From: Lachnospiraceae bacterium
GTDB lineage: Bacteria > Bacillota > Clostridia > Lachnospirales > Lachnospiraceae
Length of the DNA: 64,000 bases
Direction of reading: 5' to 3'
NCBI GenBank assembly: GCA_021153185.1
Contig: JAGKTY010000003.1
Coordinates: 1 to 64,000 of the forward strand
The notes below the pieces were generated by a model, which did not search any database, was not told the origin of the DNA, and worked only from the letters and a program-made list of their open reading frames with translations. Positions 39,737 to 47,940 of the stretch are shown one piece after another. Numbering within the stretch: the stretch's first letter is position 1; each line of letters starts with the position of its first letter. The position numbers and the translations under genes were made by a program.

Positions 39737-40669
39737 CTACAATACACTCGTAATCTTTTTCACTTTTTTATTGGCCTTTGTGACATTGTTTTTCGGCACT
39801 GCCTTCACATAATAATAGTATTCATCATCTTCAAACTGAACATACTCTGTTCTCGAATAATCCACATTGAAAAAGAAAAATTGGAAGACCATACCAAGCG
39901 CACCGCTGACGATTGTTCCGATGACGATGCCCACTGTCGACATATCCGCATTGAAGCGCAGCATACCAATGAGCATAGCAATCGCACAAAATACACAGCC
40001 ACAGCAAATCGCGATTGTCCACGCATAATCGACACGCAGCCTTCTGATAAAATAAACGATAAGCGTTGTCATAGCAAAGACAACAACCGTAACCATCATC
40101 TGTTTGTCTGCCATCAGCGCATCAACAAGCAGACGGAAACGGGCAATCATGTTTTCGCTTCCTTCCATGCCGGTTAAGGTTGTGGCATTCGCACGCACCG
40201 CTGCAAGCATATAGTAAACAATCACACCACAGCTCACACTGACTACCGATGTGACAGAGCCAAGAAGTGCTGCCGCAATCGGAACCACATATGGGATTTT
40301 GAGGATAAAACAAAGCGGTAGCAATGCGACAACGAGCGTATCCTTTGGCGCAAAGCGGAAATACAATAAAAACATAATGAGAAATACACCGCCGACAACA
40401 AGTGCTGCCTCTATGGATAACTCATACATGTGAAGTATCGCAATGAATGCACCGATGATCACAATAAAATTGGTCGGCAAAAATGAACACATGAGAGCCA
40501 GCATTAACACGATGATAATATGTGTCAGCCGGGACATATATCCCACTCCATTGTTAATCATCAAAAACACAACAAGAGCCAGCAAAAATTTAAGCACCGG
40601 TGTGATATACACTTCATATTTGCTATAAAAATTTCTGAGATTTTCTCTCATCTCAAGTAAAGTTGACAT
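39737..40669 (-). CDS. Conserved polytopic membrane protein, unknown function
   Basis: About 310 residues from the ATG at 40669 (AAAGGATTCCT upstream); a longer frame adds 20 residues without a ribosome site. There are about 9 membrane helices, beginning VLKFLLALVVFLMINNGV and ending SGALGMVFQFFFFNVDYS. After the last helix comes a short cytoplasmic-type tail with acidic/tyrosine cluster EDDEYYYYVKAVPK and a Lys-rich end. I do not recognise a catalytic motif. It lies 8 bases before cdaA and shares the run with a second small membrane protein, so both may act with c-di-AMP signalling or the cell envelope; this is context inference only. Confidence 0.8.
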   Translation of the reverse strand: MSTLLEMRENLRNFYSKYEVYITPVLKFLLALVVFLMINNGVGYMSRLTHIIIVLMLALMCSFLPTNFIVIIGAFIAILHMYELSIEAALVVGGVFLIMFLLYFRFAPKDTLVVALLPLCFILKIPYVVPIAAALLGSVTSVVSVSCGVIVYYMLAAVRANATTLTGMEGSENMIARFRLLVDALMADKQMMVTVVVFAMTTLIVYFIRRLRVDYAWTIAICCGCVFCAIAMLIGMLRFNADMSTVGIVIGTIVSGALGMVFQFFFFNVDYSRTEYVQFEDDEYYYYVKAVPKNNVTKANKKVKKITSVL

Positions 40670-40700
40670 AGGAATCCTTTCACTTTGCGGTTTGTGAAAA

Positions 40701-41105
40701 CTAATTTCTACCGCGGCTCTCCAAATCATATAACGCGGAAAGCTGTTTTAAATTATAATGATATTTTTTGAGCCCTTTTTTGGCTTTGGAATACCGATAA
40801 GAAGAGACAATATATGAAATCACTGCATAGATTGCAACAAACACAGCATAATACACGATGACCTGCTTGGCAAAAGCAAGAAGATCCATCTTATAAATGT
40901 CCTGCATAAATGTCTCAAAATCATAAAATATATAAGCAGCAAACGCTATGGCATACATAATCGTAGCACAAATAACGGATTCAATCACGTGAAGACCGAT
41001 GTAGTCTCCCCTGAAATAACTCGCAACAGACATATTCCGTTTGCCTTGCGATTCCTCGTAGGCTGCCATATGTGTCATCAATTTAATACGGTCCTGATTC
41101 AGCAT
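40701..41105 (-). CDS. Small two-helix membrane protein, unknown function
   Basis: A 134-residue protein. It starts with a hydrophilic segment (LNQDRIKLMTHMAAYEESQ), has two membrane helices (about 41-62, VICATIMYAIAFAAYIFYDF, and 80-103, QVIVYYAVFVAIYAVISYIV), and ends in a basic tail (YRYSKAKKGLKKYHYNLKQL). No family recognised. Between the YvyF-like gene and the larger membrane protein gene, 12 and 31 bases from each, in the same run as cdaA. Probably works with the next gene. Confidence 0.75.
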   Translation of the reverse strand: MLNQDRIKLMTHMAAYEESQGKRNMSVASYFRGDYIGLHVIESVICATIMYAIAFAAYIFYDFETFMQDIYKMDLLAFAKQVIVYYAVFVAIYAVISYIVSSYRYSKAKKGLKKYHYNLKQLSALYDLESRGRN

Positions 41106-41117
41106 ATCTGCTCCCTA

Positions 41118-41525
41118 CTACTGTAAAAATCTCATCTTGTTATCATGAGATGTTTTCTTAAACCGGTTCTCTTCCTGCATGACCGGTTTCTGAATCGTAG
41201 AACCGAAACCGTTTGCAAGATTCGCAGCACATGCCGGACAGAACTTACCGCTTCCGATCATCTTGCCGCAGCCCTCACAAGGAATCTTGATTGGCGAATC
41301 ATCCGAAAACTGCAGGCGGTCTTCCCGGATCCACTGACGAATCTGCGATGCATCCACATCACATTCCTCGCAAACCTCTGTCATCGTCGCAATTTTATGC
41401 TCTCGAATATATTCTTTTACAATGCGGAATTTCTCATCCATTTTATCTTTGCACGCCGGGCAAATCGGTCTTCCGATTGCGTAGTTAAAAATTTTCCCAC
41501 ATTTCATACAGTTTCTTACGTTCAT
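41118..41525 (-). CDS. Flagellar operon zinc-ribbon protein, YvyF-like
   Basis: A 135-residue protein with two zinc-knuckle-like motifs: CMKCGKIF...CPAC at the N terminus and CEGCGKMIGSGKFCPAC near residues 80-97. Between them lies a helical HTH-like part, ATMTEVCEECDVDASQIRQW. This is the architecture of the TIGR03826/YvyF group, which sits in flagellar/competence operons of Firmicutes next to comFC and flgM. Here it is also 25 bases from comFC, keeping that order. Exact role is not established. Confidence 0.8.
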   Translation of the reverse strand: MNVRNCMKCGKIFNYAIGRPICPACKDKMDEKFRIVKEYIREHKIATMTEVCEECDVDASQIRQWIREDRLQFSDDSPIKIPCEGCGKMIGSGKFCPACAANLANGFGSTIQKPVMQEENRFKKTSHDNKMRFLQ

Positions 41526-41550
41526 GCTATCCTCCTATCCCGAAAAACGC

Positions 41551-42306
41551 TTATCCCTCCCGTCCGATTGCCAAAGTCAGAAAGTATACTTTCCGCGCTC
41601 CGGCCCGGTACAGAACATCCGAAACAGCGTCAATCGTACTTCCGGTCGTATAGATGTCATCAATGACTATAATTACTTTTGATTTTACTACATTTTGCCC
41701 TACTTTAAAAGCCTTTTTCAAATTATTTTGTCTACCCTGCTCATCCAAAAGCTTTTGCGGAATCGTGTTTTTTACGCGCACCACCGCATTTTCGCAAACC
41801 GGTATGTGCAAATGCTCCGATAACGCGTTTGCGAACACCGCTGCCTGGTTGTAACCGCGCTTTGCATAACGCTTCGGATGAAGCGGTACCGGCACAAGAA
41901 GCTGCGCCCCGAGCATTTTGAGTTCCTCCCCAAGCTGCGTCGCTGCCACCTTTCCATAATATGCGGCATATTCCTGTCTATGCCCATATTTAAACCGATA
42001 GAGGGATTTGACAATTGCGCCCTGATATACAAACACCGCACGCCCCCGCGCAAACCGGTGCGTCTTTCTGACGCAGTCCCCGCAATATTCCATCCGGGAA
42101 TTATGCAGTGGCTTTCCGCATTTCATACAATACCCTTCTACTATCGGCACAAATGCCTTCTCACATTGTCTGCAAATCATCTGCCCGTATGGGACAGGCG
42201 CATCGCATGCAGGACATCTCCTCGGATAAAGAAGGGTCAATAGCCCGTCACATTGTTTTTTGAAGCTGCTTACAAAGTCCTGTATAGCGTTTTTGTTCAT
42301 GTTCAT
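41551..42306 (-). CDS. comFC: ComFC-like phosphoribosyltransferase
   Basis: A 251-residue ComF-family protein. An N-terminal zinc ribbon (YPRRCPACDAPVPYGQMICRQC, in two parts) is followed by a second cysteine set (CMKCGKPL, CGDC) and a phosphoribosyltransferase fold whose PRPP loop is VIIVIDDIYTTGSTIDA near residue 210. In B. subtilis ComFC is needed for DNA uptake in competence, mechanism unclear. Its start lies 59 bases inside the 3' end of recD2, an unusually long overlap. The start could be an internal one, but the N-terminal residues resemble other members. Confidence 0.9.
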   Translation of the reverse strand: MNMNKNAIQDFVSSFKKQCDGLLTLLYPRRCPACDAPVPYGQMICRQCEKAFVPIVEGYCMKCGKPLHNSRMEYCGDCVRKTHRFARGRAVFVYQGAIVKSLYRFKYGHRQEYAAYYGKVAATQLGEELKMLGAQLLVPVPLHPKRYAKRGYNQAAVFANALSEHLHIPVCENAVVRVKNTIPQKLLDEQGRQNNLKKAFKVGQNVVKSKVIIVIDDIYTTGSTIDAVSDVLYRAGARKVYFLTLAIGREG

Positions 42307-44482
42307 TCTGGGTCATCTCCGCAATTTCCTGTTTGCTGCCGAGAAGCATGACCATTTCTTTCGCCCTTGTCACACCGGTATAAAACAGATTGCGGTATTT
42401 GAGCATCCTCGGAACACCAAGCACCGGCATGACAACCGCCGGATATTCGCTACCCTGTGATTTGTGAACGGTAATTGCATATGCAAGCTCCAAATCCTCT
42501 AAATCTGCCGCCTGATATGTGATTCTCTTATGCTCATCAAACTCTACGGTCACTGTCTCAGCATATGTATTAATCTGCCTTATGATGCCGATGTCGCCAT
42601 TAAAGACGCCGCACCCTTTATCAATTGGTATGTTATATTTACTTACAATCTCCCATTCCAGTTTATAGTTGTTGCGGATTTGCATCACCTTATCACCTTC
42701 CCGGAACAGTGCTGTATTTGTTTTGTATTCCCGCTTGTTTTTATCCGGCGCATTCAAGTATTCCTGCAGACTTGGATTTAACTGCTCCACGCCAAGCGCA
42801 CCTTTCCTCGTCGGCGTCAGAACCTGCACCTCATACGGTGAAATGTCCAGTTTGTTTGGAATCCGCTCCTTACACAGATTGACAATATTGTTCACAATAT
42901 TATTTACATCGCGTCGTTCCAGGAAAAAGAAATCCTGACTTTGGTTATCGAGCGCAATTTCTTCGCCCTCCAAAATACGATGTGCATTTTGAATGATGTC
43001 ACTCTCCTGCGCCTGCCTGAAAATCTTATTGAGCCTTATGACCGGAAAGCATTCACTCTCTATCAGATCCTTGAGCACCTTGCCCGGTCCGACCGACGGA
43101 AGCTGATCCTTATCTCCTACGAGGACAAGCCTGGTGCCCTGCATGATTGCTTTTAATAAATTGTAAAAAAGGAAAATATCAACCATCGACATCTCATCGA
43201 TAATGATAACGTCCGCCTCCAGGGGATTGTCTTCATTGCGCTCGAAAAAATTCGCCGAATCTGCGCCACCGTTTACCTCCAGCATACGGTGGATGGTGCG
43301 CGCTTCATAGCCTGTTGCCTCCGTCATCCGCTTTGCAGCGCGCCCCGTCGGTGCGGCAAGCAAAAAGTTCATGCCGAGCGCATCAAAAAGCCGGATCATC
43401 GTGTTGATGGTTGTCGTTTTTCCGGTTCCCGGTCCGCCCGTTAAGATTGTCACGCCGCACAGAACACTTTGCATCACAGCTTCTTTTTGCAGCGCATCCA
43501 GCACAACACCTTCCCGGTCCTCAATCTGCTCGATTGTTTGTAAAAGTGCATCGTGTGTTTTCGACATGTCCGAAAATGCATCCTGGTCTCTCAGCGCCAG
43601 AAGCAATCTCGCACATCCAAGCTCACACCGGTATGCACTTGCACTATAAATTGCATGCTCCTCTTCCTCCGGGAATTTGACTGCATACAGCTTCTTATCC
43701 ATTGTCAGATTTTGGATTTGAACTGATACCGACTCTGCGTAAGCATCGGCTAACTCCAGTAGTTCGAGTGTCTTATGAATTAATAGCTGCATTGGTAAAT
43801 AGACATGCCCTTCTGAAAGCGACGTATTTAGCACATACAACACAGCACTCCGCATACGGTAATCCGAATCAACCGAGATACCGGCTTTTCTGGCGATATC
43901 ATCCGCTGTTTTGAAGCCGACGCCATCAATCTCCTCCGCAATCCGGTACGGATTGTCCTGCATGATTTTGTAGACACCTGCGCCAAATTTCTCATAGATT
44001 TTAACAGAAAGCTTGTTGCTGATTCCATACTTCTGAAGAAACATCAGCACGCCGCGCACTTCTTTTTTGGCTTCCACCTGCACGCCAATCTCACAGGCTT
44101 TGCGCTCGCTGATTCCTTTGATTTTAGAAAGAAGCTCCGGCTGTGTTTCCATGATTTCGAGTGTTTTTTCTCCAAATTCCTTCACAATCCGTTTTGCAAG
44201 AGAGGCCCCGATTCCTTTGATTGCACCGCTTGAAAGATATCGCACAATCCCTTCTGTATCTGTCGGCTCTTTGATTTCATAAGAGCTTGCACGAAACTGC
44301 AAATCATAGACCGGGTGTTCCTCGTAGTCACCCGTCACAACAACATACTCGCCCTCTTGAAGCGTCGGAAACAGTCCGACAACCGTTCCTTCCATTTCAT
44401 TTGACTCTATCGCAAAAACAGTATACCCGGAATCTTCCTTCCGGTATATGATATGGTCTACATACCCTTCAATTTGTTCCAT
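42248..44482 (-). CDS. recD2: ATP-dependent RecD2-type DNA helicase
   Basis: A 744-residue 5'-3' SF1B helicase of the RecD2 group that acts without RecBC. N-terminal OB-like domain and helix-hairpin-helix repeats (about 90-215: GIGASLAKRIVKEFG, KIKGISERKACEIG, GVGFKTADDIARKAG). Helicase motifs: Walker A LTGGPGTGKTTTINTM near 345, Walker B VIIDEMSMVDIF, motif III LVGDKDQLPSVGPG, and motif VI TVHKSQGSEYPAVVMP then LFYTGVTRAKEMV. Length is normal. Own ribosome site AGAGG; upstream terminator separates it from the flagellar genes. Confidence 0.95.
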   Translation of the reverse strand: MEQIEGYVDHIIYRKEDSGYTVFAIESNEMEGTVVGLFPTLQEGEYVVVTGDYEEHPVYDLQFRASSYEIKEPTDTEGIVRYLSSGAIKGIGASLAKRIVKEFGEKTLEIMETQPELLSKIKGISERKACEIGVQVEAKKEVRGVLMFLQKYGISNKLSVKIYEKFGAGVYKIMQDNPYRIAEEIDGVGFKTADDIARKAGISVDSDYRMRSAVLYVLNTSLSEGHVYLPMQLLIHKTLELLELADAYAESVSVQIQNLTMDKKLYAVKFPEEEEHAIYSASAYRCELGCARLLLALRDQDAFSDMSKTHDALLQTIEQIEDREGVVLDALQKEAVMQSVLCGVTILTGGPGTGKTTTINTMIRLFDALGMNFLLAAPTGRAAKRMTEATGYEARTIHRMLEVNGGADSANFFERNEDNPLEADVIIIDEMSMVDIFLFYNLLKAIMQGTRLVLVGDKDQLPSVGPGKVLKDLIESECFPVIRLNKIFRQAQESDIIQNAHRILEGEEIALDNQSQDFFFLERRDVNNIVNNIVNLCKERIPNKLDISPYEVQVLTPTRKGALGVEQLNPSLQEYLNAPDKNKREYKTNTALFREGDKVMQIRNNYKLEWEIVSKYNIPIDKGCGVFNGDIGIIRQINTYAETVTVEFDEHKRITYQAADLEDLELAYAITVHKSQGSEYPAVVMPVLGVPRMLKYRNLFYTGVTRAKEMVMLLGSKQEIAEMTQNEHEQKRYTGLCKQLQKTM

Positions 44483-44505
44483 AACTATCCTCTGTAATAA
44501 AATCG

Positions 44506-44528
44506 AAAAAGGCTGCCAACCGGCAGCC
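44506..44528 (-). terminator. Terminator of the mbl-flagellar rod unit
   Basis: Arms GGCTGCC and GGCAGCC around GGTT, then TTTTT on the minus strand, 8 bases past the rod-binding gene stop. Confidence 0.92.
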
Positions 44529-44535
44529 CTTATGT

Positions 44536-44922
44536 CTACGTTTGATTTGAAAGAGTTTCCGGTTTCACAGCACTCTGCTGTCTTTTCATCGCCTGAAACA
44601 GTTCATTGGCAATCCCAATCGTTCCCCTGTCGGCAATATCTCCCGCCATCTCTTGCATGACATTATCTTTAAAGTAACTGAGCATGGATGTGTTGCTATC
44701 CTGCTCCTCATCATTTCCAAGTGCTTTCGTCATGGTGTCCATGCGCTTCATTACTTGCTCCATCATATATGCCTCAAATTCCTTACAGGCATCCATGAGT
44801 TTCTCATCATCTGCATTTGTCAAATCGCTATTTACTAAATTTTTGACACGCTTCGTCTGTTCATCCGTAATACCCGACGTCGCCTGACTCACATACGAAT
44901 TCGAAATTCCACTAAGATCCAT
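44536..44922 (-). CDS. FlgJ-like flagellar rod-binding protein
   Basis: A 128-residue protein matching the N-terminal rod-binding domain of FlgJ: ADDEKLMDACKEFEAYMMEQVMKRM (in two parts) followed by FKDNVMQEMAGDIADRGTIGIANELF. In Gram-negatives FlgJ also carries a muramidase; here only the scaffold part is present, as is common in Firmicutes. It caps or helps assemble the rod under the basal body. Last gene of the unit, 9 bases after the FlgG-like gene. Confidence 0.87.
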   Translation of the reverse strand: MDLSGISNSYVSQATSGITDEQTKRVKNLVNSDLTNADDEKLMDACKEFEAYMMEQVMKRMDTMTKALGNDEEQDSNTSMLSYFKDNVMQEMAGDIADRGTIGIANELFQAMKRQQSAVKPETLSNQT

Positions 44923-44931
44923 CGCTTACTC

Positions 44932-45744
44932 CTAACGTTTCAGGTTGTTGGCCTGCTCCATCATTGTATCTGTTGTTGTGATTGCTTTTGAGTTCATCTC
45001 ATACGCACGCTGCGAAACAATCAGATTGACCATCTCATCCGCAACCTGCACATTTGATTGCTCAATATATCCCTGCGCAATGAAACTTCTCTTGACATTG
45101 GCGTTGGTTGATTCATTGATTGCTTCTCCGCTTGCAGCACTCACCTCATAGCTGCTGTCCCCGACGCGTGTTAGACCGGATGGGTTGTTAAACTGGTAAA
45201 GACCAATCCTGATACCGATTGGCTGCATATTGTTTGTATCATCCGGGTAGCACAGGGAACCATCCTGCGAAAAACCAATCTTGTTCATATTGTAATCACC
45301 GCTTACAACAATCGGTTTTCCCGTATCGTCTAATACAGGGCTTCCATCGGATGATGTGAGCGCATATCCATTGCTCGCAATGGCCCATGTAAAATCACCA
45401 TTTCTTGTATAGCGGACACTGTCTCCATACTGCAGGGCAAAAAAACCGTCTCCATTGATTGCAAACGCTGTATCGCTTTCCACTGCATTGAAGTTTCCCT
45501 GCTTAAACGTAGAACGGATTGCCGCATTGCGGACACCGAGACCTACCTGTGCATTGATTGGCTTTTGTGTGCCGTCAGAGGACGTCGTTTTTGTCTGCAT
45601 TGTCTGGTACAACAATGATTTAAATTCCGCTCTCTCTGTTTTATACCCTGTCGTATTGACATTGGCAAGGTTGTTGGCAATGACATCAACTGCAGTCTGC
45701 TGTGCCTTCATACCTGTTGCTGCCGACCATAATGAACGAACCAT
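44932..45744 (-). CDS. flhP: Flagellar hook-basal body protein FlgG/FlhP-like
   Basis: A 270-residue rod/hook family protein. N-terminal MVRSLWSAATGMKAQQTAVD and IANNLANVNTTGYK are the rod signature; the central region has AINGDGFFALQYGDSVRYTRNGDF; the C-terminal coil has YIEQSNVQVADEMVNLIVSQRAYEMNSK. Distal-rod FlgG is the nearest function. In Bacillus the same position (mbl-flhO-flhP) holds FlhP, and the gene order is the same here, so I use that name. Ribosome site AGGAGG-like. Part of a tight run with the neighbouring rod proteins. Confidence 0.9.
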   Translation of the reverse strand: MVRSLWSAATGMKAQQTAVDVIANNLANVNTTGYKTERAEFKSLLYQTMQTKTTSSDGTQKPINAQVGLGVRNAAIRSTFKQGNFNAVESDTAFAINGDGFFALQYGDSVRYTRNGDFTWAIASNGYALTSSDGSPVLDDTGKPIVVSGDYNMNKIGFSQDGSLCYPDDTNNMQPIGIRIGLYQFNNPSGLTRVGDSSYEVSAASGEAINESTNANVKRSFIAQGYIEQSNVQVADEMVNLIVSQRAYEMNSKAITTTDTMMEQANNLKR

Positions 45745-45766
45745 ACCTTATCCTCCTAATCAAGTC

Positions 45767-46540
45767 TTACAGCTTGCCCAAACGGTTTGCCGCAATTTCA
45801 AGTGTTCCATCAATCGTTGTGATCATTTTTTGATTGGTCTCATAATCACGGCTTACCGTAATCATCTCGACCATCTCACTGACTGTCTCTACATTTGACG
45901 CTTCCAGATATCCGGAATATATGTCTGCTTCACTCGCAATCATATTGGCGCCTTCAATTGGTTCATAAAAGTTTTCGCCGTAATGTGTCAAATAATTGTA
46001 GTCTTCAAAATCAGCGACCTGAATGGTGGCGACTGTCTGACCATCCTGTATAATCTGACCGTCTCTCGTAATCGCTGTCTCTTTTAACGGATCAATCGTG
46101 ATATGTCTTCCCTGGGTATCAAGCACATAATCACCATCTGTCGTCACAAGTGCACCGTCCTTGGTAAGGCTGAACGAACCGTCCCGTGTGTACTTGGTCG
46201 ATGTCTCTCCTGCCTTATTTGTAAACTCTACCGCAAAAAATCCCTTTGCGGAAAGCGCCAGATCAAAGGTATTGTCCGTGACCTGAAATGCGCCCTGACT
46301 CCAATCGGTGTATGTCTCGCCCACCTTAACGCCAAGATTCATCGTTCCGATACGATGTGCGTATCCCGGCGTTGACATATCATTTAACTTGTAAGCAAGT
46401 ACGGAATCAAAGCTCTGGCTGGTCGCACCTTCCTTTTTGTATCCTGTCGTAGCTGAGTTCGCCAGGTTGTTGGTCAGCGTATCCATTCTTTTTTGTTGAT
46501 TGATCATGCCCGTATAAGCAGCATATAAGCCCTTGACCAT
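45767..46540 (-). CDS. flhO: Flagellar hook-basal body protein FlgF/FlhO-like
   Basis: A 257-residue rod family protein with MVKGLYAAYTGMINQQKRMD, LTNNLANSATTGYKKEG, the central LALSAKGFFAVEF and YTRDGSFSLTKDG, and the C-terminal YLEASNVETVSEMVEMITVSRDYETNQK coil. Proximal rod FlgF-like. In Bacillus the gene after mbl is flhO, encoding a protein of this size, and the order here is the same. 22 bases before flhP. Confidence 0.88.
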   Translation of the reverse strand: MVKGLYAAYTGMINQQKRMDTLTNNLANSATTGYKKEGATSQSFDSVLAYKLNDMSTPGYAHRIGTMNLGVKVGETYTDWSQGAFQVTDNTFDLALSAKGFFAVEFTNKAGETSTKYTRDGSFSLTKDGALVTTDGDYVLDTQGRHITIDPLKETAITRDGQIIQDGQTVATIQVADFEDYNYLTHYGENFYEPIEGANMIASEADIYSGYLEASNVETVSEMVEMITVSRDYETNQKMITTIDGTLEIAANRLGKL

Positions 46541-46593
46541 ACTTTGCCTCCATTCAAATAAAACTTGTAGTGGTTCAGTACGTTCCCTGTACT

Positions 46594-47589
46594 TTAAAAT
46601 TCATCCTTGTAGCCTGCGAGGAATTCAACATATCTTCCGGTACCGACAGCCACACATGTCATCGGGTCTTCCGCTGTCATCGTGTTAATTCCCGTACGCG
46701 AATAAATGAGTTCCTCTAATCCATTTAATAAGCTTCCGCCACCTGTCAGTACAATACCGCGGTCTGCGATGTCGGCTGAAAGCTCAGGTGGTGTATCCTG
46801 AAATACTTTGTGGATTGCATAAACAATCTGCTCTGTAATCTCACGAAGTGCTTCTTCTGTCTCTTCTGATGTCACACGCACTGTCTTTGGAAGGCCGGAA
46901 ACAACGTCACGTCCTCTTACATCAAGTACGTCAACCTCTGCCCGTTTGAAGGCAGTACCGATTTTAATCTTGATATCCTCTGCGGTACGCTCACCAATCA
47001 TGAGTTTGTGTTTGCTTCGCATATATTTGACGATTGCCTCATCAAAATTATCACCTGCAATTTTGATTGATTCACTCGCAACAGTACTTCCCAATGAAAT
47101 GACGGCGATATCTGTTGTACCACCACCGATATCGACAATCATATTTCCGCATGCTTTGGAAATATCAATACCGGCTCCGATTGCAGCAGCGATTGGCTCC
47201 TCAATAATCGAAACCTCTCTTGCACCTGCATTGTAAGTAGCATCCTCTACCGCCTTCTTCTCAACTTCAGTTACCTTACTCGGTACACAAACTGCAATAC
47301 GCGGTTTGCGGAAAGACTTCTTGCCAAGTGCCTTCTGCACGAAATATTTAATCATCTTCTCTGTAACGCTATAGTCAGCAATAACGCCGGCGCGCATCGG
47401 TCTTACAGCCACGATATTTCCCGGTGTTCTACCAAGCATCAGTCTGGCATCTTCCCCGATTGCTTTGATTTTGTTGGTGTCACGGTCAAATGCGACAACG
47501 CTCGGCTCCTTTAAAACAACACCTCTGCCTCTGATATATACTAAAACGCTGGCTGTACCCAAATCAATTCCAATATCTGTATACTGCAT
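46594..47589 (-). CDS. mbl: MreB-family actin-like protein (Mbl-like)
   Basis: A 331-residue bacterial actin that forms filaments guiding lateral wall synthesis. ATPase motifs: IGIDLGTASVLVYIRG (phosphate 1), IVDIGGGTTDIAVISLGS (phosphate 2), LTGGGSLLNGLEELI (adenosine). Filament features such as EEPIAAAIGAGID are present. Placement just before flhO-flhP identifies it as the Mbl paralogue by synteny with Bacillus, where spoIIID precedes it; no spoIIID is visible here. The leader carries a terminator 105 bases upstream (47695-47722). Confidence 0.93.
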   Translation of the reverse strand: MQYTDIGIDLGTASVLVYIRGRGVVLKEPSVVAFDRDTNKIKAIGEDARLMLGRTPGNIVAVRPMRAGVIADYSVTEKMIKYFVQKALGKKSFRKPRIAVCVPSKVTEVEKKAVEDATYNAGAREVSIIEEPIAAAIGAGIDISKACGNMIVDIGGGTTDIAVISLGSTVASESIKIAGDNFDEAIVKYMRSKHKLMIGERTAEDIKIKIGTAFKRAEVDVLDVRGRDVVSGLPKTVRVTSEETEEALREITEQIVYAIHKVFQDTPPELSADIADRGIVLTGGGSLLNGLEELIYSRTGINTMTAEDPMTCVAVGTGRYVEFLAGYKDEF

Positions 47590-47694
47590 TTCTTTTCCCT
47601 TTCTCTTTTACACGATAGTATTCCACTTTTATAGTCGTATTATATTATAACGTAACATTTTTATTTTTCATAGTATTTTATGTAAAAAGGGAAC

Positions 47695-47722
47695 AAAAAA
47701 ACACAGAAACGCTTTTTCTGTG
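47695..47722 (-). terminator. Orphan minus-strand terminator upstream of mbl
   Basis: Arms CACAGAAA and TTTCTGTG around a 5-base loop, followed by TTTTTTT on the minus strand. No minus-strand gene ends here; it would stop a transcript starting within 47730-47940, or attenuate mbl. Confidence 0.8.
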
Positions 47723-47845
47723 CATCCTTGCATATTGTATTTCGACATTTTTACAAATAACTTTAGTGCCTGATAAAAATTTTGCGAATGACGTTTTTGT
47801 ATTCATACTTTTTTTCATAAAATGGACGAATAACTTAACTTTTTT

Positions 47846-47874
47846 TTGACAATTTTTCGCATAACTAGTATACT
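47846..47874 (+). promoter_or_regulatory. Sigma-A promoter of the HD-GYP gene
   Basis: -35 TTGACA (47846-47851), 17-base spacer, -10 TATACT (47869-47874). The leader is about 60 bases and contains a hairpin (47886-47922). Confidence 0.88.
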
Positions 47875-47885
47875 TTGCTTATATT

Positions 47886-47922
47886 ATGATGTTTGGCGAA
47901 AGACCTTTGACCCGGGCATCAT
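47886..47922 (+). other. Hairpin in the HD-GYP leader RNA
   Basis: Arms ATGATG (47886-47891) and CATCAT (47917-47922) enclose 25 bases including GGCGAAAGACC and GACCCGGG. It lies 18 bases before the ATG and close to the GGGGG ribosome site. It does not match the conserved cores of c-di-GMP-I or c-di-GMP-II riboswitches. Function unknown. Confidence 0.45.
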
Positions 47923-47940
47923 ATATAAAGGGGGCATTAT

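Larger units (their letters stand above)
47590..47940. other. 351-bp divergent intergenic region mbl / HD-GYP
   Basis: AT-rich region between two divergent genes. Left part (47590-47694) holds the mbl leader with -10-like TATAAT runs on the minus strand but no decisive -35. At 47695-47722 is a minus-strand terminator with no gene upstream of it. At 47846-47874 is the strong plus-strand HD-GYP promoter, and at 47886-47922 a short hairpin in its leader. A possible 46-codon frame on the minus strand (about 47682-47822) has low-complexity content and runs through the terminator, so I do not call it a gene. Confidence 0.6.

Noticed and set aside
47682..47822. 46-codon minus-strand frame in the mbl/HD-GYP gap
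   Set aside because: Lys/Ser-rich, no ribosome site, and it passes through the terminator hairpin.
47881..47940. c-di-GMP riboswitch before the HD-GYP gene
   Set aside because: Conserved GEMM core segments (such as CACGCACAGGGCAAACC) are missing and the leader is too short; kept only as an unknown hairpin.
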